From the NCBI GenBank assembly GCA_016930575.1, contig JAFGGL010000009.1, positions 1 to 50,130 on the forward strand: a DNA stretch of 50,130 bases. Reading direction: 5' to 3'. The position numbers and the translations under genes were made by a program. Shown here piece after piece: positions 35,691 to 44,401 of the stretch. The DNA is from Clostridiales bacterium. Lineage in GTDB: Bacteria > Bacillota > Clostridia > Christensenellales > Aristaeellaceae. The notes beneath the pieces were generated by a model. The model saw only the letters and a list, made by a program, of their open reading frames with translations, searched no databases and was not told the DNA's origin. How positions within the stretch are numbered: the stretch's first letter is position 1; each line of letters starts with the position of its first letter.

Positions 35691-36932
35691 ATGAGAAAAA
35701 CACTTTCGGCACTCGTGGCGCTGGCCATGCTGCTGGGTATGGTTTCTCTGGCCGCAGCCGAGGCTGCGGACGAGGTGGAACTGAATGTGATGATGAGCTT
35801 CCCGCGCTATATGGAGCAATGGGAAGCCTATGCGCAGCAGTTCCAGGAGAAAATGCTTTTAGAGCAGAATGTCAAGGTCACCGTCAACATCGAAATGCCA
35901 AGCTCGGATCAATACGACAGCTTGCTGCAGGCGCGGCTGGCCGGCGACGACGCCCCCGACCTGTATACCCTGCATTGCAACAACCTGGGGCTTTACAACA
36001 AAGCCGGGCATCTGACGGATCTGTCGGCGCAGCCGCTGGCGGACAAACTCTATCCCGACATCAAAACCGCCGTGTCCATCGACGGCAAGGTGCTGGCCGT
36101 TCCCCTGGAGAGCATGGCATGGGGCGTTTTGTACAACAAGGACATCTTCGAGGCCTGCGAACTGGCAGTGCCGAGGACGCTCACCGAACTTCGCCGGGCC
36201 TGCGAAGTCCTGACTGAAAACGAATACACGCCGTTCATGCTCGCCTTCCAGGAGCAATGGGTGCCGCAGCTGATGACCGCGCTGACGTTGGGCGGACTGG
36301 TCAGCGGCGAGAAGGGCGACTGGCTGGACCGTATGTATACGGACGAGGCAAGCTACGAGGAAGTCCGGGAGATCTTCGACGTGATCACGCTGATCATGCA
36401 AAACGGAACGGCCCGCGCCATGGAAGAGGGCTCGCAACAGGGCGCCGCCGATTTCGCGGTCGGGAAAGCCGCGATGTTCGTGCAGGGCACCTGGGCCGCC
36501 TCGACCATCATGGAGGCAAATCCCGATATGCGCCTGGGCGTGCTCGCGCTGCCCGTGAACGACGATATCGGCTGCACGCGCGTCAACCTGTCCACCTCCA
36601 CGGTGCTGGCGGTCTATCCGGAAACACCGGAGATGGAAATGGCGCTTGCGTTTGCCAATTACGTGCTGGACGACGCCGACTCCTCGGCCCTGTTTGAAAG
36701 CTGCGGCTTCAATCCCCTGGCGACCTGCCACGACTATCCCGCGGCGTTCTGGGTGGAAGACGCGTCCGCGTACGTGGCGGAAGGCTACGCCTACCGCGAC
36801 CTGGTCCTTCCCTCCGCCGTGACCGACGAGCAGGGCAAGCTCCTGCAGGAACTGTACGTGGGCACCGTGACGGTCGACGAGATCATCGAAACGCTGGACG
36901 CGACCTTCCAAAACGCAAACAAACTCAACTAA
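35691..36932 (+). CDS. Extracellular sugar-binding protein (family 1 SBP), no lipobox
   Basis: A 413-residue exported protein with signal peptide MRKTLSALVALAMLLGMVSL and predicted cleavage in AAAEAADE. The ATG follows AGGGAGGA. Mature sequence has the ABC solute-binding family 1 pattern: QEKMLLEQNVKVTVNIEMPS, YDSLLQARLAGDDAPDLYTL, AVPLESMAWGVLYNKDIFEA and FAVGKAAMFVQGTWAAS. Unlike most Firmicute binding proteins it has no Cys for lipid attachment, so it may be released or held some other way. It precedes two permease genes. Bound sugar is unknown; the GH5 enzyme in the operon suggests a beta-linked oligosaccharide. Confidence 0.93.
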   Translation: MRKTLSALVALAMLLGMVSLAAAEAADEVELNVMMSFPRYMEQWEAYAQQFQEKMLLEQNVKVTVNIEMPSSDQYDSLLQARLAGDDAPDLYTLHCNNLGLYNKAGHLTDLSAQPLADKLYPDIKTAVSIDGKVLAVPLESMAWGVLYNKDIFEACELAVPRTLTELRRACEVLTENEYTPFMLAFQEQWVPQLMTALTLGGLVSGEKGDWLDRMYTDEASYEEVREIFDVITLIMQNGTARAMEEGSQQGAADFAVGKAAMFVQGTWAASTIMEANPDMRLGVLALPVNDDIGCTRVNLSTSTVLAVYPETPEMEMALAFANYVLDDADSSALFESCGFNPLATCHDYPAAFWVEDASAYVAEGYAYRDLVLPSAVTDEQGKLLQELYVGTVTVDEIIETLDATFQNANKLN

Positions 36933-36952
36933 ACCTGCAAGACCACCGGCAA

Positions 36953-36985
36953 GGGCGGACGTCCAATGGTCGTCCGCCTTTGTTG
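36953..36985 (+). terminator. Hairpin between binding-protein and permease genes
   Basis: Stem GGCGGACG / CGTCCGCC (36954-36961 and 36971-36978) followed by TTTGTTGT, in the 74-bp gap after the binding protein. Such leaky terminators commonly keep binding-protein mRNA in excess over permease mRNA. Confidence 0.6.
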
Positions 36986-37006
36986 TCCTCAACGGAGTAA
37001 CGGATA

Positions 37007-37885
37007 ATGAAATCGAAACGCAGGCAGAATCAAATCCTTCTTTTGTGCGTGTTGCCGGCGCTCAGCGTCTATCTGGTGTTCAAGCTGTTCCCCGCCGTAT
37101 CGGGCATCTACTACGCGATGACGGACTGGAACGGCATCAACCGGGAGTTCGGCTTCGTCGGGTTTTCCAACTTCATCGAAGTGTTTTCCGACAGGAACTT
37201 CTGGCGCTCCGTCGCGTTCACGTTCCGCTATGTCGCCGTGGTCACGCTCGTCGCCAACGCCGCCGCGCTGCTGCTGGCGGTGGCCATCGAAAGCCGCAGG
37301 CGCATGAAAGGGCTGTTCCGGACCATCTACTATATGCCCAACATGATCAGCATGGTGATCGGCGGCTATATGTGGATGTTCATCTTCACGCGCGTCGTGT
37401 ATTACCTGGCGGACGACTGGGGGATGAAATTCCTGGACGTGAGCTGGATCGGGAACCCGTCCTATGCGTTCGTCGCGATCGTCGTCGTGTCCATGTGGGG
37501 TTCGGTCGGGTACCTGATGATCATCTATATGGCCGCGCTGCAGGGCATATCCCCGCAGCTTAGGGAAGCCGCCCAGCTGGATGGCGCCGGTTCCTTCGCC
37601 GTTTTCCGGCGTATCGTTTTCCCCCTCATCCGCCACGCGATCACGATCTGCGTTTTCTGGACGCTGAACAGCGCCTTTCAGGTATTCGACGTGATCTACG
37701 TCCTGACCGGCGGCGGGCCGGGCCGGGCGACGCAGAGCGTCGCGCTCAATATCTACGAGGAAGCCTTCACGGGCAACGTGCGCTTCGGCTACGCGACCAC
37801 GAAATCCACCGTGCTGTTCGTCATCGTTTTGCTGGTCACGCTGGTGCAGCTTCGCCTGATGCGGCGAAAGGAGCATGAGATGTGA
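37007..37885 (+). CDS. Sugar ABC transporter permease, MalF/UgpA type
   Basis: A 292-residue inner membrane protein with six hydrophobic segments. The EAA loop that contacts the ATPase reads LQGISPQLREAAQLDGAGSF, then FRRIVFPLI; an N-terminal LLLCVLPALSVYLVFKLFP opens the first segment. Typical of CUT1 family carbohydrate transporters. Its end overlaps the second permease by 4 bp. No ATPase gene is adjacent, so a shared MsmX-like ATPase encoded elsewhere is probable. Confidence 0.93.
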   Translation: MKSKRRQNQILLLCVLPALSVYLVFKLFPAVSGIYYAMTDWNGINREFGFVGFSNFIEVFSDRNFWRSVAFTFRYVAVVTLVANAAALLLAVAIESRRRMKGLFRTIYYMPNMISMVIGGYMWMFIFTRVVYYLADDWGMKFLDVSWIGNPSYAFVAIVVVSMWGSVGYLMIIYMAALQGISPQLREAAQLDGAGSFAVFRRIVFPLIRHAITICVFWTLNSAFQVFDVIYVLTGGGPGRATQSVALNIYEEAFTGNVRFGYATTKSTVLFVIVLLVTLVQLRLMRRKEHEM

Positions 37886-38706
37886 GTAAAAACATCCGCA
37901 GTGCTCTGATCTATTCCGCGCTGACGGCCGGGATGCTTTTCTGGCTGTTCCCGCTGCTGATGGCGCTGATGAATTCGTTCAAGACCAACGGCGAACTGCT
38001 CGTCAACGTGATGAGCTGGCCGGTGGAGTTCCATACGGACAATTACCTGAGAACCTGGGAGACGATGAGCTTTCTGCGCAGCCTGGGCAACAACATCCTG
38101 CTGTGCGCGGTCAGCGTATCGCTCATCGTGTTTTGTTCGGCGCTGGCGGGCTGGAAGCTGTCCCGCACGAAAACCCGTTTATCCAAATTCATTCTGGGCC
38201 TGTTCGTATTTTCGATGCTGATTCCCTTCAGCGCCGTCATGATCCCCCTGTACCGGGTCGTGCTCGTGCTCGGGATCAAAAACTCGCTGTTCGGGCTCGG
38301 CCTGGTGTATGCCGGGATGGGCGTCAGCATGGCCGTTTTCCTGTACCACGGATTTGTCAAGGGCATCCCCTTTGAGATGGAGGAGGCGGCCGCCATCGAC
38401 GGCTGCGGCACGATACAGGCCTTCCTGCGGGTCGTGCTCCCGCTGCTCAAGCCGATCACCGCGACGATCGTCATCACGAACGTGTTATGGATCTGGAACG
38501 ACTTCCTGCTGCCGCTGGTGGTCATCAGCAAGCGCCAGCACTATACCCTGCTGCTTTCCACCAATACGCTGTTCGGGCAGTATTCCAGCGACTGGACGGC
38601 CATTTTAAGCGCCCTGATCATGGCCGCGGTGCCCGTGACGGTTTTTTACGCGGTGTTCCAAAAACGCATCCTCAAGGGCATCGCGGACGGCGCGATGAAA
38701 GGATAG
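37882..38706 (+). CDS. Sugar ABC transporter permease, MalG/UgpE type
   Basis: A 274-residue CUT1 permease partner with six hydrophobic segments. GTG start at 37882, overlapping the previous gene, after AAGGAG. The EAA loop reads GIPFEMEEAAAIDGCGTIQA, then FLRVVLPLLKP, and PFSAVMIPLYRVV and WIWNDFLLPLVV are also standard. It forms the heterodimeric channel with the preceding permease and takes sugar from the binding protein at 35691. Confidence 0.94.
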   Translation: MSKNIRSALIYSALTAGMLFWLFPLLMALMNSFKTNGELLVNVMSWPVEFHTDNYLRTWETMSFLRSLGNNILLCAVSVSLIVFCSALAGWKLSRTKTRLSKFILGLFVFSMLIPFSAVMIPLYRVVLVLGIKNSLFGLGLVYAGMGVSMAVFLYHGFVKGIPFEMEEAAAIDGCGTIQAFLRVVLPLLKPITATIVITNVLWIWNDFLLPLVVISKRQHYTLLLSTNTLFGQYSSDWTAILSALIMAAVPVTVFYAVFQKRILKGIADGAMKG

Positions 38707-38714
38707 GGCCGCCG

Positions 38715-40337
38715 ATGGAGAAAAGCATGTTTGCAAAGTGTTCCCGCAGTCTGGTGAAAGGATTCCTGAAAGCGCAGGACACGAAGATCGTCAACGACGA
38801 GGGAGACGAGATCCTGCTCGCCGGATGGGGCTTGGGCAACTGGCTGCTCCCCGAAGGGTATATGTGGCTGGCCGGAGACAACAAGAACTTCGACCGTCCC
38901 AGGCGCATTGAAAAAACGATCGAAGAACTGACAGGCTCCGCGTTTGCGGAAACATTCTGGCGGGAGTACCGCGACCGGTACATAAGCGAAGCCGATATCT
39001 GGGAAATGGCGCGTCTTGGGTATAATTCCGTGAGAATCCCGATCCACTGGCGCATCCTGATGCGGGAAGAACCCGGGATTCACTTTCGGGAAGACGGCTT
39101 TGCGCTGCTGGACCGGTGCATCGGCTGGTGCGAGCGGTACGGCCTGTATGTTTTCCTGGACCTGCACGCCGCGCCCGGCGGGCAGACCGGCTCGAACATC
39201 GACGATTCCCGAAACGACCTTCCCGAGCTGTTCACCGACAGCGACGCGTGGGAGAAGGCCGTCGCCCTGTGGAAGGCGCTTGCGGCGCGCTACAGGGACC
39301 GCTGGATCGTCGGCGGGTACGACCTGCTCAACGAGCCCCTCAGGCCGGGGCTTGAAAGCGGCAACGCGCTGCACCCGTATCTGGAGCAATTGGTCCGTTT
39401 TTACGAAGAAATCACAGCGGAGATCCGGACGATCGATGCGCGGCATATGCTGTGCATCGAAGGGCACCGCTGGGCGACGGATACGTCGATATTCTTTCAA
39501 CCCTACGACGACAACGCCGTGATCCATTTCCACCGCTATGCCTGTATGCCGGGCATCGAGGCGTTTGCGTCGTATCTCGCGCTTTCAGAACGCATGCGGA
39601 TGCCGCTATGGCTGGGGGAATCCGGCGAGAATACGCAAGAATGGTTCGCCGCGATGTTCCCGCTCAGCGCCGCGCTCGGGATCGGCTATAACCTGTGGCC
39701 GTGGAAGAAGATGGCGTGCGAGAACTCCCCCCTGTCCGTCAGGCCCCCGGACGGCTGGGAGGAGATCCTCCGCTGCGCGCAGGGCGGACCCAAACCCTCC
39801 CCGGCGCGCGCGCGGCGGATACTCGAGGAGTTTTTGGACAACATCCGGTTTGAACGCTGCGACCAAAATCCCGCCGTGACGCGCGCCGTGTTTCGCAAGC
39901 CGGGATTCACCCTGCGGGGCACAGATTTTGACGAGTTTCCCGGCTGGGGCGTATCCTACGGCGGGCGGCTTCACCGGGGGAACCCGTATTACCGCGGCGA
40001 TACCCGCATGGACATCGTACGCCTGCAAGACCGGGATATCGCGCCGCGCTTCGCGTTTGACAGCGGCTGGGACCGCCTGGCGCTGCGGATGCGCGCGGGA
40101 GACTTCGCGTCCTACTTTATCGACGGGCGGGCGGGAGACTTCTGCGCCACGCTGCATATACAGGCGCAGGATCAGGCCGACATCGAAGTTGTCTGGCGGG
40201 ACGATACCACGGCGATCCGCCATGACGGCGGCGTGACGGAAGCTGCGTATCCCGTGCCCTGCGGCGCCGGTTGCGGCCGTCTTTTGATCCGGGTAATCGC
40301 CGGCACGGTACTGCTGATCCAGATCGCCGTCATGTAA
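38715..40337 (+). CDS. GH5-family glycoside hydrolase, cytoplasmic, with C-terminal beta domain
   Basis: A 540-residue protein with no signal peptide. Start ATG 38715 is 8 bp after the permease gene. Residues about 30-345 are a GH5 (cellulase-type) TIM barrel: LAGWGLGNWLLPEGYM, RLGYNSVRIPIHWRI, VFLDLHAAPGGQTGS, acid/base Glu207 in DLLNEP, and nucleophile Glu302 in LWLGESGEN. Beyond about residue 400 lies a beta-sandwich-like region (FDSGWDRLALRMRAGDFASY, VLLIQIAVM) of carbohydrate-binding-module type. Substrate specificity is unclear; the fused domain and uptake system suggest hydrolysis of imported beta-linked oligosaccharides. Confidence 0.9.
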   Translation: MEKSMFAKCSRSLVKGFLKAQDTKIVNDEGDEILLAGWGLGNWLLPEGYMWLAGDNKNFDRPRRIEKTIEELTGSAFAETFWREYRDRYISEADIWEMARLGYNSVRIPIHWRILMREEPGIHFREDGFALLDRCIGWCERYGLYVFLDLHAAPGGQTGSNIDDSRNDLPELFTDSDAWEKAVALWKALAARYRDRWIVGGYDLLNEPLRPGLESGNALHPYLEQLVRFYEEITAEIRTIDARHMLCIEGHRWATDTSIFFQPYDDNAVIHFHRYACMPGIEAFASYLALSERMRMPLWLGESGENTQEWFAAMFPLSAALGIGYNLWPWKKMACENSPLSVRPPDGWEEILRCAQGGPKPSPARARRILEEFLDNIRFERCDQNPAVTRAVFRKPGFTLRGTDFDEFPGWGVSYGGRLHRGNPYYRGDTRMDIVRLQDRDIAPRFAFDSGWDRLALRMRAGDFASYFIDGRAGDFCATLHIQAQDQADIEVVWRDDTTAIRHDGGVTEAAYPVPCGAGCGRLLIRVIAGTVLLIQIAVM

Positions 40338-40348
40338 CAATCCCCGCG

Positions 40349-40388
40349 GCCGGTCCGTTTTCCGCGTTGAGAAACGGGCCGGCTTTCT
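40349..40388 (+). terminator. Intrinsic terminator after the GH5 operon
   Basis: Stem GCCGGTCCGTTT / AAACGGGCCGGC (40349-40360 and 40372-40383, one G-T pair) with TTTCTC after it. It separates the uptake operon from the exported-protein operon. Confidence 0.85.
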
Positions 40389-40468
40389 CATGAATCATAA
40401 TGTTTACAGCTTCCCCGGAAAGCCGGAAACAGCGCGGCAAACCGAAGCGGCGGCAGGCAAACCCCGCA

Positions 40469-40497
40469 TTGACAGTGTTTTACGGTTTCGGTATAAT
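40469..40497 (+). promoter_or_regulatory. Consensus promoter of the exported-protein operon
   Basis: Perfect TTGACA (40469-40474), 17-bp spacer, perfect TATAAT (40492-40497). Transcription would start near 40504, about 29 bp before the GTG of the first gene. No hairpin lies between the genes until 45597. Confidence 0.9.
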
Positions 40498-40532
40498 AAC
40501 CAGGAATCCATGAAAATCGGGGGCACTGCCGC

Positions 40533-41411
40533 GTGCGAAAACTGATCATAACGCTGTTTCTCATTCTGCTCATCCTTCCGGGCAACGGGGTATCCGAAAC
40601 CGCCGCTTATCCGTCCCTTCCCATTGGAGGCTCCGCGCCGTATGCACCGGTGGCGGAGGCTTATTCGGATGACGGCCTTTCATATGACGACGGTACGCTG
40701 TCCATACGCATTGAAATAGACTTTGCCTTCGGCGTGAATATCTATTACATCTATGTGCAACTCACGGATCCCAGCCAGTTCCGCACGGCACTTGCGTCGC
40801 CGTACCCGTCCAAGGTCCCCCGTAACGTGAAGATGCAGGCGGAGCAGAACAACGCCGTGCTTGCGCTCAACGGCGATTACTTCATATACCACAACGAGGG
40901 CTATATCGTACGCGGCGGTAAGCTGCTGCGCGACCGCCCCAACTATACGCGCGATCTGCTCATCATCGACGAAAACGCCGATCTTAAGATCATTCCAACC
41001 CCATACCGTTATAAAATCGAAGCGTTCCAGGGCGAGATCCGCGAGGCGTTCAGCTTCGGCCCCGCGCTGATCATCGATTATGAAGTGCAGACATTCAAGT
41101 ACGCCGAAAAGGTATCCTGCGGCTATCCGACCAAGGATCAGCGGCTTGTGATCTGCCAATTCGATTCGCTTTCGTATCTGTTCGTTATGACGGACGGATG
41201 CGATCAGGACGGGGAAGGTTTGACCGGCCCCGAGCTTATGCAACTGCTCGTAGCCAAAAACGTGCGCCATGCCTACAACCTGGACGGCGGCAATTCCTGC
41301 ACGCTAATCATGAACGGCGATAAGATCAACACGCCGGACAATCCGAAGATGCGGGACGTGGGCGATATCATCTATTTCGCCACGTTGATCCCGGACGGGT
41401 CCGGTCAATAG
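40533..41411 (+). CDS. Exported phosphodiester glycosidase (NAGPA) domain protein
   Basis: A 292-residue protein. GTG start, giving MRKLIITLFLILLILPGNGV, a signal peptide. A phosphodiester-glycosidase (NAGPA/DUF2233) fold follows: VLALNGDYFIYHNEGYIVRG, DLLIIDENADLKII, EAFSFGPALIIDYEVQ and the signature AYNLDGGNSCTLIMNG at about 246-262. The family includes the lysosomal uncovering enzyme that cleaves GlcNAc-1-phosphate diesters. In bacteria it is thought to act on phosphodiester-linked sugars of surface polymers. It is the first gene of the operon and forms a pair with the following protein. Confidence 0.88.
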   Translation: MRKLIITLFLILLILPGNGVSETAAYPSLPIGGSAPYAPVAEAYSDDGLSYDDGTLSIRIEIDFAFGVNIYYIYVQLTDPSQFRTALASPYPSKVPRNVKMQAEQNNAVLALNGDYFIYHNEGYIVRGGKLLRDRPNYTRDLLIIDENADLKIIPTPYRYKIEAFQGEIREAFSFGPALIIDYEVQTFKYAEKVSCGYPTKDQRLVICQFDSLSYLFVMTDGCDQDGEGLTGPELMQLLVAKNVRHAYNLDGGNSCTLIMNGDKINTPDNPKMRDVGDIIYFATLIPDGSGQ

Positions 41412-41443
41412 GCGCCCTCATTTTTTCAATCGGAGGAACCCGT

Positions 41444-43285
41444 ATGAAGCGCTTGCCGCGTATGCTCGCCCTGGTTATGGTTTTGGTCCTTTTACCCTTG
41501 CACGTAAGCCTTGCCGAAACATCCGAAGGAAGCGCGGAACTGCTTGGCGTGACCTATTATGACAGCGACCGGAACAAAGTGGACTCAGCGCAGTTCTTGG
41601 ACGGCGACGACGGGACTTCCCTGAAGCTCGCAAGGGGAGAGACCGCGGAAATGACGGTGGAGCTGCCCGGCGGCGCGCAGTGCCGGAGCGTTTATATCCG
41701 CCTTAACACCTGCGCCGTGGAGGCGACACTGCAGGAACTCAACACCGATATCCGCAAATACGAGGACGTCCTCACCCTGTATGACCCCGGCGCCGAATTC
41801 ACCTTCAAGCTGGCGGAACCGGCCGAAAACAAGCTGCGCATCCGGCTCACCTTCTCAAGCAGCGTATACTGCAGGGTACTGGAGCTAAGCTGCTTCGGCC
41901 CCGGCGAACTGCCCGATACCCTGCACGACTGGACGCTTGACCGAAACGACGTCGATATCATGATCGCCGTGGATTCGATCGACAATATCGACCTGGCGCT
42001 GGTGCAGTCGCTTACAGACAGCGGATACAGCCTCGCCGTCGGTGTGATGAACTCGGACGCGCAACCCCCGGCGGCCATCGGCGACATCCTGTGGGACGCC
42101 GGCGTCCGCATCCTGCCGGGCATCGCGGCGACGGTGAAGACCGTGGCGGAACTGCTAAGCGCGGTGCGGATATACCAGCCTTTGCTGCTGGTAACCGACG
42201 ACGCTTTGGCCGATGCGGCCGCGGAGGCGGTCGTGCAGGCTGCGGATTATCATTACGAGGTGGACGCCGCCGTTTTGTACGGTTTATGGATCGTGCCGGA
42301 GGTCTGCACGCTTTCAGGCGACGTAGCCGCAAAAGCCGCCGCCCTTCCCCAGCGCAGCGACGAACTGCTCATGCAGATGTGCGTGGATAAGTTCGCGGAC
42401 GCGCTGTCGGCGGATACGGCGATCATCCCCTATCCCGAAGAGCGTGACGAAGATGGGTACCTGCCGGAAGGCGAATTCGTGTATGAGAATCCCGGGGACG
42501 GGTTGTGGGCCTATCTGTCCCCCACCCTGCAGATCGGAATCGTACGCTATACGCAGCCCGACGTCCCATCGCTGTGGTTTATCGCCGATGTGATATTCGA
42601 TCCCGAACAAGAGCAGTTCAAGCAGTATATTCCGGGCGACAAGCTCTTCTCGGGCCCGTACGAACAGCCCGACGTGTTGGCGCAAAAAACGAAACTTGTA
42701 CTGGGAATCAACGGCGATTTTTACCACTACCGCATCCTCAAAGATTGGGTGACGGGCATCATCATCCGCAATTATACGCTGGGCTACGACCTGAAGCGCT
42801 CCTGGGCGGGATACCCGCCGCTGGATACCATGGCGCTTCGCGACGACGGCAGTTTTTCCCTTTACAGCCAGGGCGAGATCACCGGCGACGAACTGATGGC
42901 GCAGGGCGACGTGCACGACGCACTCTCCTTCGGTCCGATCCTGGTGCGCGACGGAAAACTGCTGATGTACAGCAAGCTCAGCTGGGATTCGATCGATCCG
43001 CGCATGGGCGTGGGCTTGATAGCGCCCGGGCATTACCGTATCATCATGGTGGAAGGCAAGATGCCCGACGACGGAGAGCAGGGGCTGGACCTCAACGCTT
43101 TCGCCGAACTGATGTATTCCCAGGGCGTGACCCAGGGGTTCAACCTGGACGGCGGCAGTACCGCGGCGCTGGTCTTCATGGGCGTGAAATTAAACCGCAC
43201 CGGGAAAGCCACCTTCATCGGCTCGGCCCGCGACGAGGTCGAGTTGTTCGGGGTCGGCATATCCGATCTGGTGCATACGGACTGA
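41444..43285 (+). CDS. Exported multidomain protein: beta-sandwich, decayed PIG-L-like region and phosphodiester glycosidase domain
   Basis: A 613-residue protein with a signal peptide (MKRLPRMLALVMVLVLLPLH). Residues about 33-155 form a discoidin-like beta domain (AQFLDGDDGTSLKLARGETA ... RVLELSCFGPGELPDTLHDW). Residues about 168-325 resemble the PIG-L core of the operon's last protein, but the HPDDE position reads DSIDN (177-181). Matching elements are DVDIMIAVDS / KCDILVFSTH, LWDAGVRI / LWACGVRN and YQPLLLVTDD / CKPEVVVTHD. The rest (about 335-613) is a phosphodiester-glycosidase domain: LGINGDFYHYRILKDW, DALSFGPILVRDGKLL and FNLDGGSTAALVFMG. The PIG-L relation is my inference. It likely acts on the same surface glycan as its neighbours. 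Confidence 0.85.
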   Translation: MKRLPRMLALVMVLVLLPLHVSLAETSEGSAELLGVTYYDSDRNKVDSAQFLDGDDGTSLKLARGETAEMTVELPGGAQCRSVYIRLNTCAVEATLQELNTDIRKYEDVLTLYDPGAEFTFKLAEPAENKLRIRLTFSSSVYCRVLELSCFGPGELPDTLHDWTLDRNDVDIMIAVDSIDNIDLALVQSLTDSGYSLAVGVMNSDAQPPAAIGDILWDAGVRILPGIAATVKTVAELLSAVRIYQPLLLVTDDALADAAAEAVVQAADYHYEVDAAVLYGLWIVPEVCTLSGDVAAKAAALPQRSDELLMQMCVDKFADALSADTAIIPYPEERDEDGYLPEGEFVYENPGDGLWAYLSPTLQIGIVRYTQPDVPSLWFIADVIFDPEQEQFKQYIPGDKLFSGPYEQPDVLAQKTKLVLGINGDFYHYRILKDWVTGIIIRNYTLGYDLKRSWAGYPPLDTMALRDDGSFSLYSQGEITGDELMAQGDVHDALSFGPILVRDGKLLMYSKLSWDSIDPRMGVGLIAPGHYRIIMVEGKMPDDGEQGLDLNAFAELMYSQGVTQGFNLDGGSTAALVFMGVKLNRTGKATFIGSARDEVELFGVGISDLVHTD

Positions 43286-43327
43286 TAAAACGCTCGGCTG
43301 CTTGAAAGCCAAAGGAGGCGTTCAGTG

Positions 43328-44401
43328 ATGCGCAGGTTACTCAGTATTGTAGCGGTGCTTTGTTTGCTGTGCGCCGCGGCGCAGGCCGGCGTGGATGAGT
43401 TGGAGATCGATGCTTCCGCCGTAAGCCTGAATTTGAATTCGATCCCGAAAATCTACGAGCGCGAGATCGAAAGCCTGGCCGAAAAGCTTAACGCCGTGGA
43501 GACGCTTGAGACTTGCGACCTGTCGGCAGTCACGCTGTCGATGAAGGCGAAGGAAGATCTTGTGAAGCTCTGCCCGCAGATCGAGTTCCGCTTCACCCTT
43601 CCGGTCTATAACAGGGAAATCGACAGCCTGTCGGAAACCTTCGATATCGACAGCCTGAAATGCGCGACGAAAATCAAGCTCGCCGATTACAAGCAGATTC
43701 TGCGGCTGATGCCGCGCGTCAAGCGCGTGGTGATGTACAACGCCCAGTTTTCGATCGCAACGATGGAGAATCTGACGGCGGAGTTCCCCGACGTCAGCTT
43801 CGAGTGGACGCTGCGCTTTGACGGCATTGAGGTGAAGAACACCGCCACGGCCTTTTCCACCCTGAAGGGCAGGCAGGAGCCGCGCTATACGGCCAAGCAG
43901 CTTGAACCGCTTGTAAAATACTGCCCGGACCTGCTGGCGCTGGACGTGGGACACAACAACGTGCACGATCTTAGCTTCCTGTCCGCGTGGCCGGACCTGC
44001 GCTGGCTGATCGTGATCGATTCCGAGATTCCCGTCACCGATATCTCGCCGCTGGCGAAGCTTATGGACCTGGAATACGTCGAGCTGTTCATGCAGAACAT
44101 CACCGACATCTCCCCCCTGGCCGGCCATACGAAGCTATTAGATCTCAACCTCTGCCACAACGATATCACGGACCTGTCGCCGCTGTATTCCTGCGTCAAC
44201 CTGGAGCGGCTTTATATCTCCGTCAATCCGCATCTGACGCAGGAGGAGCTTGCTGAGCTGCAGGCGGTGCTGCCCGGCCTGCGCATCGAGACCAGCGACT
44301 GGCAGTCCACCGGGGCGGGCTGGCGCGAACATCCGCGCTACTTCATCATGTATGAAGGGTTTACCACCGGCGAATACATTCCGTTTGATCAGGAGGAATA
44401 A
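43328..44401 (+). CDS. Exported leucine-rich-repeat protein
   Basis: A 357-residue protein with signal peptide MRRLLSIVAVLCLLCAAAQA. AAAGGAGG lies upstream; a GTG one codon before is also possible. The N-terminal half has irregular LRR-like units (MKAKEDLVKLCPQIEFRFTL and MENLTAEFPDVSFEWTLRF). The second half shows clear LRRs: LLALDVGHNNVHDLSFLSAW, LRWLIVIDSEIPVTDISPLA, LEYVELFMQNITDISPLAGH, LLDLNLCHNDITDLSPLYSC and LERLYISVNPHLTQEELAEL, the internalin-like 21-22 residue spacing. It likely mediates protein or glycan binding. Its stop overlaps the next ATG by one base. Confidence 0.85.
   Translation: MRRLLSIVAVLCLLCAAAQAGVDELEIDASAVSLNLNSIPKIYEREIESLAEKLNAVETLETCDLSAVTLSMKAKEDLVKLCPQIEFRFTLPVYNREIDSLSETFDIDSLKCATKIKLADYKQILRLMPRVKRVVMYNAQFSIATMENLTAEFPDVSFEWTLRFDGIEVKNTATAFSTLKGRQEPRYTAKQLEPLVKYCPDLLALDVGHNNVHDLSFLSAWPDLRWLIVIDSEIPVTDISPLAKLMDLEYVELFMQNITDISPLAGHTKLLDLNLCHNDITDLSPLYSCVNLERLYISVNPHLTQEELAELQAVLPGLRIETSDWQSTGAGWREHPRYFIMYEGFTTGEYIPFDQEE

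Noticed and set aside
35859-36992. Open frame of about 377 codons on the minus strand
   Set aside because: Antisense to the sugar-binding protein gene; low-complexity Arg/His/Gly composition.
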